Source of the DNA: CBDEGR01 sp965237895
GTDB taxonomy: Bacteria > Acidobacteriota > Terriglobia > UBA7540 > JAPUME01
Direction of reading: 5' to 3'
NCBI GenBank assembly: GCA_965237895.1
Contig: CBDEGR010000001.1
Coordinates: 434,001-498,000 of the forward strand
Length of the DNA: 64,000 nt
Part shown: piece after piece, positions 1 through 8,821 of the stretch
Numbering within the stretch: position 1 is the stretch's first letter
Layout: each line of letters starts with the position of its first letter
Position numbers and translations under genes: made by a program
The notes under the pieces: model-generated
Databases searched by the model: none
What the model saw: the letters and a program-made list of their open reading frames with translations, nothing else
What the model was told of the DNA's origin: nothing

Positions 1-72
1 TTATGGGGCACTCCGAATGCTCTATTGGGGTGCTTTATAACCAACTCATACCCTCTTTTGTTCTTGCCTTTG

Positions 73-78
73 TATAAT
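73..78 (+). promoter_or_regulatory. Putative -10 box upstream of PL4-like gene
   Basis: A perfect TATAAT lies 35 bases before the ATG at 113, and a GGGAGG ribosome-binding site sits at 102-107. No convincing -35 hexamer is seen at 17-bp spacing, so this is only a candidate promoter. Confidence 0.3.
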
Positions 79-112
79 AGGAGTTAGGGTACTCAACCAA
101 TAGGGAGGTTTC

Positions 113-1206
113 ATGTTGAAACCCGTCTGCCGCGTTCCGGTCCTTTTCTTCCTTTTCAGTTTCCTTTTTGCCTTTATGGTACAGCCGGCCCAAAGCGCCT
201 CGCGTCTGGTCTGGCGGATCGGCGATTTTGACCAATCATCGGAAGAGTTCGAGTGGAAAGCCTCCAGCCCGGATTCCGGCAATCCGGTGTCTGCAACGGT
301 CTTTCGCGTCGGGAAGGACGACTGGCGACGGCAGTGGCCCACGTTTCATTCCATAATGCCTACTCCGGGGGCCGGTGTGCCGACCCGGTCCGGCGCATCT
401 GGCGCATCTACGGGACGGACAACTTTTCTGGCCCGCACGATTCTTTTTTCTTTAAAGAGGCCTCCCTTCGGGACCTTTTCCTTGAAATTTCGACGCTCCA
501 CTCGGCCCCGCGACCGTCCTACCTTCGCGTGGCGGTAAACGGACGGTGGGGGCGCTTCTATTTCCGCCCCCAATCTGAAAATTCCTCCCAAAACTCGGCC
601 TCTGCGCCGCACGGTTCACCGGGTTCGAATCTATCGGATTCGTCCCAGCCGGAGATGTTCAGGCCCGATGCACTTTTGCCCGATACACTTTTGATTGACC
701 TGCCTTCCGGATACTTCCGCCTGGGGGAAAATCGACTGGAGTTGACTGCCGTCATTGAATCGACCGGAGAGAATATGCCGTCTCTGCCGTCAAGTTCGGA
801 GTCGAAGCCAAATTCAAATGGACGGGTTTCCGGCATCTTTTATGACGCCCTGGAGCTTACCCACGATGCCGCGCGCCGGTTCCGGGCGGCTGCGATCCGG
901 GCGCGAGTTGCGCCGACGGGCGTTTTCCAATGTCGCTCAGGAGAGCAGGTCGGGCTGGTGGAAGTCGTCGTCCGGCTGCATCGAAGGACACGGGTCGGAT
1001 CGGTGCAACTTCTTGTGAACGGGCATTGGTATAAAGAGGATTTCCCTGTGGACGCCGATTTCGGCGAGCGGCGAGTGGAGCTGGAAATCCCCGCATGGCC
1101 CGCATGGGAAAATGAAGGCGAAGGCGAAGTGGAGGCAAAGCTTCGGGTCGAGATCAGCGGTCCGACAAGAGTATTCCCGGTACGTCTACGGGCAAAGCGG
1201 CAATGA
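113..1206 (+). CDS. Exported PL4/rhamnogalacturonan-lyase-like domain protein, frameshifted
   Basis: The reading frame starts at the ATG at 113 after a good GGGAGG site and encodes a signal peptide (hydrophobic residues about 9-28). It continues with WRIGDFDQSSEEF and FRVGKDDWRRQWPTFH, which resemble the start of the C-terminal domains of polysaccharide lyase family 4. Homology then passes into the frame that is open to 1206, with IYGTDNF, LRDLFLEI, a VAVNGRWGRFYF strand and a LRLGEN-like segment typical of the same jelly-roll domain. The switch falls between about 340 and 390, so one base is missing or two are extra. The protein would be about 364 residues and lacks the lyase catalytic domain, so it may only bind carbohydrate. 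The frameshift may be a real mutation or a base-call error; a run of g/c-rich triplets in this stretch makes an error plausible. The family name is a motif-level judgement. Confidence 0.55.
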
Positions 1207-1344
1207 AATATATTTGTTGCGCCCCATGTCTCCCCATGCCAACGAACGGTTTTGAAGATTTCACTTGCTTCCTGGGCGAAGATCGTTGATTCTAGCTTTC
1301 CTAACGTCAAGTGAAGATCATTTTTAAATCAGGAGAAAACGTCA

Positions 1345-1929
1345 ATGAACTTATGGAATCGTTTGTGTGTTGGGAGTTTTTTAAAAGGAGTTTTGCTCGG
1401 CGCTTTGGCTCTTTTTGTGGGATGCCAGGCGGCCCAGCAGCCTGCGGGGGAGGAAGGGACGGCGGCAGAGTCGGTACCGAAGGCGCCGGGGATTTTGCAT
1501 CCCTCGATGGCAGTGGAGACGGGCTCCTATGATCAGCCCCACGAGAAACTGGGTGAGGCGCCGGCTCAGCCCTGGAGCACTACCACCGTGGCTTCGGCCG
1601 TGGACGGCAAGCCTTTGGAGGGCAGCGTGATAACGGTCGTGGGCGAGATCGTGGATTTTTCCTGCTACCTGCAGATCGGCAAGCATGGCGAAAAGCATCG
1701 TGATTGCGCCCAAAAGTGCCTCCAGAACGAGATGCCCATCGGACTTTTGGCCAGGGACGGTACCCTCTATCTGCTCATGGAAGAGGAGCACAATCCACGG
1801 CGCGACGGCGACACCAATTTCCGTGAGGCTGCGATCGAACATGCGGCGCACATTATGGAAGTAACCGGAACCTTTTCGGAAGTGGACAACCAGAAAGCCA
1901 TCTACGTGACCGGCTTTTTGAAATCCTAA
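1345..1929 (+). CDS. Conserved Cys-rich lipoprotein of unknown function
   Basis: The start at 1345 is preceded by AGGAGA with 8-9 bases of spacing. The N-terminus is a lipoprotein signal with lipobox LFVGC (Cys about 27), so the protein is probably anchored in the membrane facing the periplasm. After a low-complexity linker comes a compact domain with the pattern GEIVDFSCYL, KHGEKHRDCAQKC and IGLLARDGTLYLL. The three cysteines and two to three histidines suggest a metal or heme site, or disulphides. I recognise this pattern only as a conserved uncharacterised family in Acidobacteriota and relatives. It lies 195 bp upstream of a cytochrome c peroxidase on the same strand, so a periplasmic redox role is possible but inferred. 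Confidence 0.7.
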   Translation: MNLWNRLCVGSFLKGVLLGALALFVGCQAAQQPAGEEGTAAESVPKAPGILHPSMAVETGSYDQPHEKLGEAPAQPWSTTTVASAVDGKPLEGSVITVVGEIVDFSCYLQIGKHGEKHRDCAQKCLQNEMPIGLLARDGTLYLLMEEEHNPRRDGDTNFREAAIEHAAHIMEVTGTFSEVDNQKAIYVTGFLKS

Positions 1930-2123
1930 GCCGGGTTCGTGAGCCGGTTGCTTATACGGGGCCTGTGGTCACTTCCATTGCGGAGGTGGCGCGGATGACG
2001 AGGGTAACCTTTTCGGTTGCCCCGGCAGCCGGTTGCCGATATGCGATGTGTGCCGAGCAACGAGCAGGGAATGCTGTGTTTTTTTGAGTGAGGACCCGTC
2101 TATGAAATGGGAGAAGGGTCGAT

Positions 2124-3206
2124 GTGGAAAAAGATAATCTGCGCCGAGTTCCGCGGGGAGGACTAGCCTTCCTGCTGGGAACGATGGTTTTGATCTCATC
2201 AGGGTGCGGCCAAAGGGAGGCCGACCGGGAGGATTCCATCCCTGTGATGCCTGTGATGGAAGATGCGGCGGGTGTGGTGCCGTTGGGACTGGTGGCGCGA
2301 ATCTGGCCCTCGGATAATCCCTACACGAAGGAAAAGGCGGAATTGGGGCGGCTTCTCTATTACGACAAGCGCCTTTCAGCCGACAACACCGTCGCCTGTG
2401 CTTCTTGCCATCATCCCGACTTCGGCTTCACCGACGGCCAGCCCACCTCGGTCGGGATCCGAGGGCAACGGGGAGGACGGAGCGCGCCCACCGTCATCAA
2501 CCGAGCCTACAGTGTGGAACAGTTTTGGGATGGGCGGGCGCCGACGCTGGAGGAACAGGCGAAAGGGCCCATTGCGAACCCCATTGAGATGGGCAACACG
2601 CATGAGAAGGTCGTGGCCACTCTCCGCGGGGTGGGCGGCTATCGGGAACGTTTTCAAAACGTGTTCGGAACCGGGGACTTCACCATCGACCATGTCGCGA
2701 AGGCGATTGCCACGTTTGAAAGGACCGTCCTATCGGGCAATTCACCCTATGACCGAGCAAAGGCCGGCGATGAGGCGGCGCTCTCCGGGGCGGCGCGGCG
2801 CGGCAGGGACGTGTTTTTCAACAAGGCCAAGTGCGATCAATGCCATTTCGGTATCAACTTTACTGACGGGAGCTTCACCAATCTCGGCGTCGGAACCGAT
2901 CAGCCGAAACCCGACCCGGGCCGCTCGGCCATCAGCGGCCGTGAGCGGGATTGGGGAGCTTTCAAAGCGCCCACACTTCGCGACGTGGCCCATACCGGGC
3001 CCTATATGCACGACGGCAGCCTGAAGACGCTCGAAGATGTTGTGGAGTTTTATAATAAGGGAGGCATTCCCAACAAGAACCTGGATAAGCGGATCAAACC
3101 GTTAAATCTTTCCGGGCAAGAGCGCGGGGACTTGGTAGAGTTCCTCAAGGCGCTGAGCGGAGAAGGCTGGCAGCACGCTACCGACCCGGAAACCTTGCCC
3201 AGCTAG
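2124..3206 (+). CDS. Di-heme cytochrome c peroxidase (CcpA/MauG family) lipoprotein
   Basis: The GTG start at 2124 has GAGAAGGG just upstream and gives a lipoprotein signal with lipobox SSGC (Cys 28). Two CXXCH heme sites are visible, CASCHH at residues 92-97 and CDQCHF at 237-242, at the spacing typical of bacterial di-heme peroxidases. Other family signatures are GRLLYYDKRLSADNTVACASC, DGRAPTLEEQ, GPIANPIEMG and FKAPTLRDVAHTGPYMHDGS. The enzyme reduces hydrogen peroxide with electrons from small c-type cytochromes, here as a membrane-anchored periplasmic protein. Length (360 aa) is normal. MauG-like oxidases of modified cofactors share this fold, so peroxidase is the likely but not certain activity. 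Superoxide dismutase is encoded convergently next door, which fits an oxidative-stress pair. Confidence 0.93.
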   Translation: MEKDNLRRVPRGGLAFLLGTMVLISSGCGQREADREDSIPVMPVMEDAAGVVPLGLVARIWPSDNPYTKEKAELGRLLYYDKRLSADNTVACASCHHPDFGFTDGQPTSVGIRGQRGGRSAPTVINRAYSVEQFWDGRAPTLEEQAKGPIANPIEMGNTHEKVVATLRGVGGYRERFQNVFGTGDFTIDHVAKAIATFERTVLSGNSPYDRAKAGDEAALSGAARRGRDVFFNKAKCDQCHFGINFTDGSFTNLGVGTDQPKPDPGRSAISGRERDWGAFKAPTLRDVAHTGPYMHDGSLKTLEDVVEFYNKGGIPNKNLDKRIKPLNLSGQERGDLVEFLKALSGEGWQHATDPETLPS

Positions 3207-3252
3207 CATTTCCGGAAGGCCGGCCCGAATCGGCATCCGGCGCGCAAATGCC

Positions 3253-3308
3253 GGTTGGGGCTCGCCGGGTCGAAGCAGGCGCTTCAAAACCCGGCGGCCG
3301 AGCCAACC
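3253..3308. terminator. Imperfect long hairpin between convergent genes
   Basis: The 108-bp gap between the convergent peroxidase and SOD genes is filled by a long GC-rich inverted repeat: GGTTGG...CTCG..CCGGGT..GAAGC pairs with GCTTC..ACCCGG..CGAG.CCAACC. It has no T-run, so it is a candidate bidirectional terminator or stabilising hairpin rather than a classical intrinsic terminator. Confidence 0.45.
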
Positions 3309-3314
3309 TGTTGA

Positions 3315-3908
3315 TTATACTTTCAGCTTGTCAAAGCTCGCCTGGACCACGTCCCAATCGAGGTTCTTGAAGAAGGCGTCGATGTAAGGGGCGCGGGCGG
3401 ACTTATAGTCGAGCCAGTAGGCGTGCTCGTAGGTGTCGAGCGCCACCAGCGGCGTCGTGTTCCAGATGGGGAAGCTGTTCTGCGCGTCGCCCAGGTAGTT
3501 GAATAATTTACCCCAGTCGTGATCGTAAGCCAGCCAGACCCAGCCGCGCGCCGCAATCCCGGTCTGCTTCATATCGGCTTGCCAAGCGGCGAGGGAACCG
3601 AAGTCGCGCTTGATCATGTCGGCAAGCTTGCCTTTCGCCTCGCCGCCTTTGCCGCCAAGATGAGCGAAGTAGATCTCGTGGTTCTTCATGCCACCGACGG
3701 CGAACGAGAGGTCCACTTTGAGCGAACGCAAGTCGCTGAAGATCTGGTTGGCGGCGGACGCGTCGACCTTTCCCAGCTTCTCCAGAATTTCATTCGTCTT
3801 GTTCACATAGCCCTGGTAGAGCTTGTAATGCGCGGTCATGGTATCTTCCGAGATGCCGTCCAAAGCGCGGATGGATTTGAATTCTTGAGCGGTAAAATTT
3901 TGTGCCAT
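3315..3908 (-). CDS. Fe/Mn superoxide dismutase
   Basis: The protein (197 aa from the ATG at 3908) carries all four metal ligands of the Fe/Mn SOD family: His27, His77 (NHEIYF), Asp158 and His162 (DTYEHAYWLDY), plus the RGWVWLAYDH strand. It converts superoxide to oxygen and hydrogen peroxide in the cytoplasm. The start is set by a strong AAGGAGA site; the frame stays open further upstream to 4205, but that extension has no domain content. The first ligand region reads TAHYKLYQGYV rather than the usual HHDKHHxxYV, so two of the usual extra histidines are replaced, a variant form. Metal preference cannot be told from sequence alone. Confidence 0.93.
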   Translation of the reverse strand: MAQNFTAQEFKSIRALDGISEDTMTAHYKLYQGYVNKTNEILEKLGKVDASAANQIFSDLRSLKVDLSFAVGGMKNHEIYFAHLGGKGGEAKGKLADMIKRDFGSLAAWQADMKQTGIAARGWVWLAYDHDWGKLFNYLGDAQNSFPIWNTTPLVALDTYEHAYWLDYKSARAPYIDAFFKNLDWDVVQASFDKLKV

Positions 3909-4297
3909 TGCGGGTCTCCTTTTCCTTGTTTGCGTTTTTCTTCGGCGGACGATTTCTTTCCGCTCTGAATGATTCGGCAGTATTCCACCGGCGCTCCGCC
4001 GTCCCCGGGGGCCTGACGAAGGACAAAACAAAACCCCCGTGGGGCGGCCCGTCACCCGCATGGGTCCCCTAGGAATGTTCGTAGGGATTCCTGGACCGAA
4101 TATGTCCTTATACCAGTGAACCGAGAGGGAATCAAGCCAGTCTGGTACCATTGCTGCAGGGACGATTTCCGTAGGTCTCGCGGCTTGCGCTGAGGCCTGA
4201 AGCAAAATAGAATTTGCAACTTCGTGTGGCTTTCCGAAACAATATTAGGTATAAGAAAGCCGAAAATATCCCCCTTTCCAAATAGAAGGAGGATTCG
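3909..4297. other. Intergenic region between divergent SOD and lipoprotein genes
   Basis: About 390 bp with no supported gene. It must hold the promoters of the two divergent genes; AAGGAGA (SOD) and AGAAGGAGG (lipoprotein, about 4283-4291) are the only sites I can name. Confidence 0.5.
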
Positions 4298-4780
4298 ATG
4301 AAATTCAAATACTTTTCGATCTTACTTGTGTCGGTAGTGCTCCTGGGAAGTTGTGAGCAGCCGTTGCAGACAACGGGCCCGCAACCGCTGAGCGAGGCGG
4401 ACCTGGAGCAGATTACGGCCACGAGGAATTCCTATCAGGAGGCCTTCAATGCGAAAGACCTCGATGCTCTGGTAGCCCTGTACACCGATGAAGCGTATCT
4501 GCTGCCGCCGAATCAGGAGATGGTCCAAGGAACCGACGAGATTCGGCAGTTCCTGGAATATCAATTTGAGACCACCGTGAAAGCGCAGAATCTGGTCTTG
4601 ACTGCCGTCTCGACGTATGGTGTGGGCACTAGTTCGGAGCAAGTGACTCCGCCGGGAGCGACGGACTTCATTACTTTAAAGAGCACATACTTGGTAGCGC
4701 TGAAAAAGGACGCGGGCGGCGCCTGGAAGCTTGCAGCGGTAGCGGTGAGTCCGGACGCGCCGCCGGCACCACCGCAGTAG
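4298..4780 (+). CDS. NTF2-like (DUF4440/SnoaL-type) lipoprotein
   Basis: Start at 4298 follows AGAAGGAGG. A lipoprotein signal ends in LLGSC (Cys about 19). The rest is a single NTF2-like cone domain: EADLEQITATRNSYQEAFNAKDLDALVALYTDEAYLL, then GTDEIRQFLE and a C-terminal sheet ending GGAWKLAAVAVSPD. These domains bind small ligands or act as simple enzymes; substrate cannot be inferred. The gene converges with the FAAL fusion gene with only one base between them, so the two transcripts must run into each other. Confidence 0.85.
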   Translation: MKFKYFSILLVSVVLLGSCEQPLQTTGPQPLSEADLEQITATRNSYQEAFNAKDLDALVALYTDEAYLLPPNQEMVQGTDEIRQFLEYQFETTVKAQNLVLTAVSTYGVGTSSEQVTPPGATDFITLKSTYLVALKKDAGGAWKLAAVAVSPDAPPAPPQ

Positions 4781-4781
4781 G

Positions 4782-7733
4782 TTAGTCGTTTAGAGGCAGC
4801 CCGGCGACGAGGAGGTCCAACGCCTCCTCGTCGCAGTGGGAGACAATCTCTTTCCGTGCCGCGTCGCGCAGGCGGACCACCTCGCGCCAATGATTCTCCG
4901 TCGGTGGGAGCGGCGGCCGGATGGTGACGCAAATCGGCCCCCGCCGGGGCAGCCAACTCCGGTCCCGCAGGATGCGGCGCGTGCCGGAAATCGCCACCGG
5001 GAGCACGGGCAGTGAGGTTTCAACGGCTGCCTTGAAAGCGCCCAACTTGAAGGGCCGGACCCCTTTGGCCGGAGTAAAGGTGCCTTCCGGGAAGATCAAA
5101 ACGGAAGAGCCTTCGCGTAAGGCATTCTGAATCCGGTCCGTGTCTCCGAGGCTTTGCGAGGTGTTCCGGCGGTCGACAGCGATGTGTCCCGATTTCCTCA
5201 GGATAGTTCCCACGATGGGCCAGGAGTAGGCTTCCTGTTTGGCAACCATGCGCACGTCGCCGGGCAAGGCGGCAAGAATCACCACCGGGTCCAGATAGCT
5301 TTCGTGGTTGGCCACCAGCACGCAGGGGCTGTTTCCCTTCAGGTGGTCAACACCCTCGACCTGAAGTGGGCAGCCGACCAGACGTAGGAACAGCCGCGCC
5401 CAACCTTGCGACAGCCGTAGAGCCACCCTGCGGCCCGGAATCAGCGCTATCAGAACCCATCCCGGCAGCATGGTCGAAGCCATGACCAATCCCACATAGG
5501 CGGCAAACCCGACTCTGCCGAGCGTCCCGATTCTCCGTCGAAGGCTCGAACCGGCAGCGCGCAGGGAGAGCTTGGCAAGCTGCACCCAGGCGGGCGCTGG
5601 GCGGCGATGGAATTTGCCGGACTCATACAATCGGCGCGTTGCATCGCGCCGCAGTTTACCGCTTGAGGTCTTAGGAATCGTCTTGGGCGGCACCAGCACA
5701 ACCGTATCCGGGGGAATGCCGATGGCGACGCTGACCTTCTCGATTACCTCCGAGCGAATCCTTTCCTGTGCCTGCTCATCTTTCTCTCTGGTTTCGGCAA
5801 TCACGACCAGTTTTTCGGTTCCCATACGGGCGTCGGTGAGTCCGAAGACGGCCACGCAGCCACGCCGGATACCCGGCACCTGGGCCGTGACTTCTTCGAT
5901 CTCGTGAGGATAGATGTTGCGGCCGCCTTTGATGATGATGTCCTTGGTGCGGCCGGTAATGTAGATTTCTCCGTCGGCCCGGTACGCGTAGTCGCCTGAA
6001 TCCCACCATCCGTAGTGGAGAGAGGCTGCGGTGGCCTGCGGGTTGCGGAAGTAGCCGGAGGTGATGGAGAGCCCGCGAAACAGCAGCCGCCCCTGTCGGC
6101 GTTCGCCGACCGGTTGCCCTTGGCTGTCCACAATCTTCACTTCATGTCCTTTGATAGCTCGGCCGACGGAGACGAAGCGGAGCGGGGAAGCGGAACTCTG
6201 GGCGCCTGCCGTTTGTGAACCCGCCGGAGGAGAGCCGGATAAAACAGGTTCGGCGATGCCGTCATTTTCGAAGCGATCTCGGTGAATCACGTCCACCAGC
6301 GGCCCGCGACCGACCGGCGGCAGGCATAGGCTGACGGTCGACTCCGCCAAGCCGTAGACGGGCATCATGGCTTCGCGCCGGAAACCGTACGGCGCAAAAC
6401 GTTCGGCGAAGTGGTCGATCGTGTCCGGGCTCACGGGTTCGGCGCCGTTGAAGGCGTTGCGCCAGCAACTGAGATCGAGCCCTTCGAGCGCTTCATCGGA
6501 AATTTTTCGGGCGCAGAGTTCGTAGGCAAAATTCGGACCCGGCGAGAGCGTCCCCCGATGGTGGTGGATGGCCCAAAGCCACCGTTCGGGCCGGCGGAGA
6601 AAAGCGAGCGGAGAGAGGATCGCGATCGGTACGCCGTAGCAGAGGCAGAGAAGCCAGGAGGCGATCAGCCCCATGTCATGATAGAGCGGCAGCCAACTGA
6701 CGCCGACGTCGGTGGGGCACACCTCCATGGCGGCGCCCGAAGCCCGAATGTTCGTCAGCAGATCGGAGTGTGAGAGGACCACGCCCTTCGGGTCTCCGGT
6801 GCTGCCTGAAGTGTATTGAATCAAGGCCGTACGGCTGGGGTTCAAAAAGGCGAAGGCCCGGGCGCGGCGGACTGCCTGCGTCGGGTCTTCCGCTTCGCGA
6901 GGGGAACCGGTTCCTTTCGATCGTCGAAAATTCTTCGGCGTGAGTACGGCTTCGAGGCTGGGAACCCCGGGGCGGAGCAGCCGCCCCAGGATCTCCGCCC
7001 GGCGGAAGGTGATTAAAATTTGAGCCTCCGCGTTCCGCAGGACACCGGACTGCCGCCGAGCGTACTCTTCGATCTGGTCGGCCCGAAACGGAGGATAGAT
7101 CGGCACCGGAACACCGCCGGCGAACAGAATGCCGAAGAAGCAACTGAAGAAATCCTTGGAGGAGGGAAGCATCAGGGCGACGGAACGGCCGTGTTCGAGG
7201 CCGCGAGCTTCCAGGCCCCGGGCGACGGCAGTCGCTTCCCGCAGCAGTTCGCCGTAAGAGATGGTGCGCGTGGCATCATCTTCCTCATGAAGATAGACGT
7301 GTGGGCGTTCGGGCGCAACTTCACAGTGGCGGATCAAGGCTTCCGTGAGCGTCGTGGCCGTGTCCGCCGCTCCCCAGGTTTCCCGCCGAGGTTGCTCCTC
7401 TATTGGAGGGAGTCGGAGAGCGCGGGCGACGGCTGCCGTCCTCAGGCCCGGCTGGAGCAGCCCGACGACTAGGTCTTTGAGCGTTTCGGCGGCGGCGGCG
7501 ACTTGGTCCGGCAAAGAGACTGCGAAGTCGGATTCCAGGCGCGAGACCAATTCGACGCGCTCCAGGCTTCCCAGTCCCAGGTCCCGCTCCAGGGAAGCCG
7601 AAGGGGTCAGGTTGGAGATCGCATGTTGTGCGCCGAGCTCCGCCAGAACCTCGCGGGTAATCGTCAGAACACGTTGCTCGACGGCGGTAGGAAACCGGGA
7701 ATCCTGCGGAGCCGAGGGGCGGAGAGAATCCAT
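4782..7733 (-). CDS. ACP - fatty acyl-AMP ligase - PlsC acyltransferase fusion
   Basis: A 983-residue cytoplasmic/membrane-associated multidomain enzyme. Residues about 15-95 form an acyl carrier protein with the phosphopantetheine serine in DLGLGSLERVEL. Residues about 120-690 are a fatty acyl-AMP ligase: AMP-binding core YTSGSTGDPKGVV, GLAESTVSLCLPP, DSGDYAYRADGEIYITGRTKD and C-terminal PKTSSGKLRRDATR. Residues about 740-983 are a 1-acyl-glycerol-3-phosphate acyltransferase (PlsC) domain with NHESYLD (HX4D) and FPEGTF, preceded by a hydrophobic segment. The simplest reading is that a free fatty acid is adenylated, loaded on the internal ACP, and transferred by PlsC to an acceptor such as a lysophospholipid or glycerolipid. 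Related Aas-type fusions recycle lysophospholipids; the N-terminal ACP makes this different. No operon partner is adjacent. Confidence 0.88.
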   Translation of the reverse strand: MDSLRPSAPQDSRFPTAVEQRVLTITREVLAELGAQHAISNLTPSASLERDLGLGSLERVELVSRLESDFAVSLPDQVAAAAETLKDLVVGLLQPGLRTAAVARALRLPPIEEQPRRETWGAADTATTLTEALIRHCEVAPERPHVYLHEEDDATRTISYGELLREATAVARGLEARGLEHGRSVALMLPSSKDFFSCFFGILFAGGVPVPIYPPFRADQIEEYARRQSGVLRNAEAQILITFRRAEILGRLLRPGVPSLEAVLTPKNFRRSKGTGSPREAEDPTQAVRRARAFAFLNPSRTALIQYTSGSTGDPKGVVLSHSDLLTNIRASGAAMEVCPTDVGVSWLPLYHDMGLIASWLLCLCYGVPIAILSPLAFLRRPERWLWAIHHHRGTLSPGPNFAYELCARKISDEALEGLDLSCWRNAFNGAEPVSPDTIDHFAERFAPYGFRREAMMPVYGLAESTVSLCLPPVGRGPLVDVIHRDRFENDGIAEPVLSGSPPAGSQTAGAQSSASPLRFVSVGRAIKGHEVKIVDSQGQPVGERRQGRLLFRGLSITSGYFRNPQATAASLHYGWWDSGDYAYRADGEIYITGRTKDIIIKGGRNIYPHEIEEVTAQVPGIRRGCVAVFGLTDARMGTEKLVVIAETREKDEQAQERIRSEVIEKVSVAIGIPPDTVVLVPPKTIPKTSSGKLRRDATRRLYESGKFHRRPAPAWVQLAKLSLRAAGSSLRRRIGTLGRVGFAAYVGLVMASTMLPGWVLIALIPGRRVALRLSQGWARLFLRLVGCPLQVEGVDHLKGNSPCVLVANHESYLDPVVILAALPGDVRMVAKQEAYSWPIVGTILRKSGHIAVDRRNTSQSLGDTDRIQNALREGSSVLIFPEGTFTPAKGVRPFKLGAFKAAVETSLPVLPVAISGTRRILRDRSWLPRRGPICVTIRPPLPPTENHWREVVRLRDAARKEIVSHCDEEALDLLVAGLPLND

Positions 7734-7804
7734 AACCCTCCATTATCCTACCTTTTCAAAGGAAAATCTTCTTCTGGTTTGAGGGGGAAGAAAAGCAAGT
7801 TACA

Positions 7805-8524
7805 ATGGGGGCCCGAATGTCGAGACGATCTCGCTCCAAGCGCACCATTCAAAAAGTTCCGAAGAGGCAAACCGAAGCGGTTCGGAAGCCCTCTGCAACG
7901 GACTTTACTTCCCAAGAGCGACGCCTGATCAAAACGTTGCGGACGCCCGCTCAGGTACAGCGGTTCCTCAGTGCGCTTCCTTACAACTGGGAGAAGAAAA
8001 AGGATACGCTGAGGACGTTCCGCGGCGTCGTCCGCCACCACACAGCCCATTGTTTGGAGGCGGCAATCACGGCTGCGGCGATTCTCGAACAGTACGGTCA
8101 CTCGCCTTTACTGCTCAGTCTCGAATCCCAAGACGATTTGGATCACGTGGTGTTCCTATTCAAAAACAACGGGAAGTACGGCTCCATCGGACGCTCGCGG
8201 GATTTCGGCCTGCACGGGAGAAAGCCGGTCTTTCGCTCCCTGCGGGATTTGGTGATGAGCTACGTGGATACGTACGTGGACGGCTCCGGCCGGATTACCG
8301 GCTACGGGGTGGGGGATCTAAACGACTTGGTGATAGGCGACTGGCGGCTTTCCGCCCGCAACATTTGGGAAGTGGAACGGGCCTTGATCGCGATGCCCCA
8401 CAAGAAACTCAAAACCTCCGGCCGGCGCTACGAAAAAACGCTCCGGCAGTTCCGCTCCTTTAAGAAAAAATTTCCCAATCGGCCCGTCGATTTCTACCCG
8501 AATCGCCGGCAGTGGATGGTGTGA
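7805..8524 (+). CDS. Transglutaminase-like cysteine protein
   Basis: A 239-residue protein with a very basic N-terminus, possible starts at the ATGs at 7805 and 7817, and no signal peptide. The core HHTAHCLEAAITAAAILEQYGHSPLLLSL followed by DDLDHVVFLFKNN and YGSIGRSRDFGLHGR matches the Cys-His-Asp triad layout of transglutaminase-like/papain-fold proteins of bacteria (Cys about 83, His about 113). Such proteins act as amidases, proteases or non-catalytic folds; the substrate is unknown. It is divergent from the FAAL fusion gene with about 70 bp between them. Confidence is good for the fold, low for function. Confidence 0.7.
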   Translation: MGARMSRRSRSKRTIQKVPKRQTEAVRKPSATDFTSQERRLIKTLRTPAQVQRFLSALPYNWEKKKDTLRTFRGVVRHHTAHCLEAAITAAAILEQYGHSPLLLSLESQDDLDHVVFLFKNNGKYGSIGRSRDFGLHGRKPVFRSLRDLVMSYVDTYVDGSGRITGYGVGDLNDLVIGDWRLSARNIWEVERALIAMPHKKLKTSGRRYEKTLRQFRSFKKKFPNRPVDFYPNRRQWMV

Positions 8525-8821
8525 AGGGAAAACGGAAAAGAACAGTTCGGAAACGAGCGCTGTTCTCTCAGCGCGCCCGGAAGCTCCAGAGAAGCTCGAT
8601 CGTGACCCCGCCGATTGCGTCCGTCCCCATGCAGGCAAAGCGTCCGGTTTGAGAATAGGAAATTTGCGGCCAGCATACCACAGAATTAAGGGGGTGTTGT
8701 GGACAAGGCAATGAACTTTTTGCGGAGAAAGGTAAAGAATGTTTTTTTCTTGAAGGATTCGAGAGGGCGACACGAGGTAAAACGGAGAGTAGGGAAGATC
8801 AGGTCCTTGGGCTGGAGAGTC

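Noticed and set aside
840..1310. Minus-strand frame over the PL4-like gene
   Set aside because: Arg/Ser/Pro-rich antisense translation, typical of a shadow.
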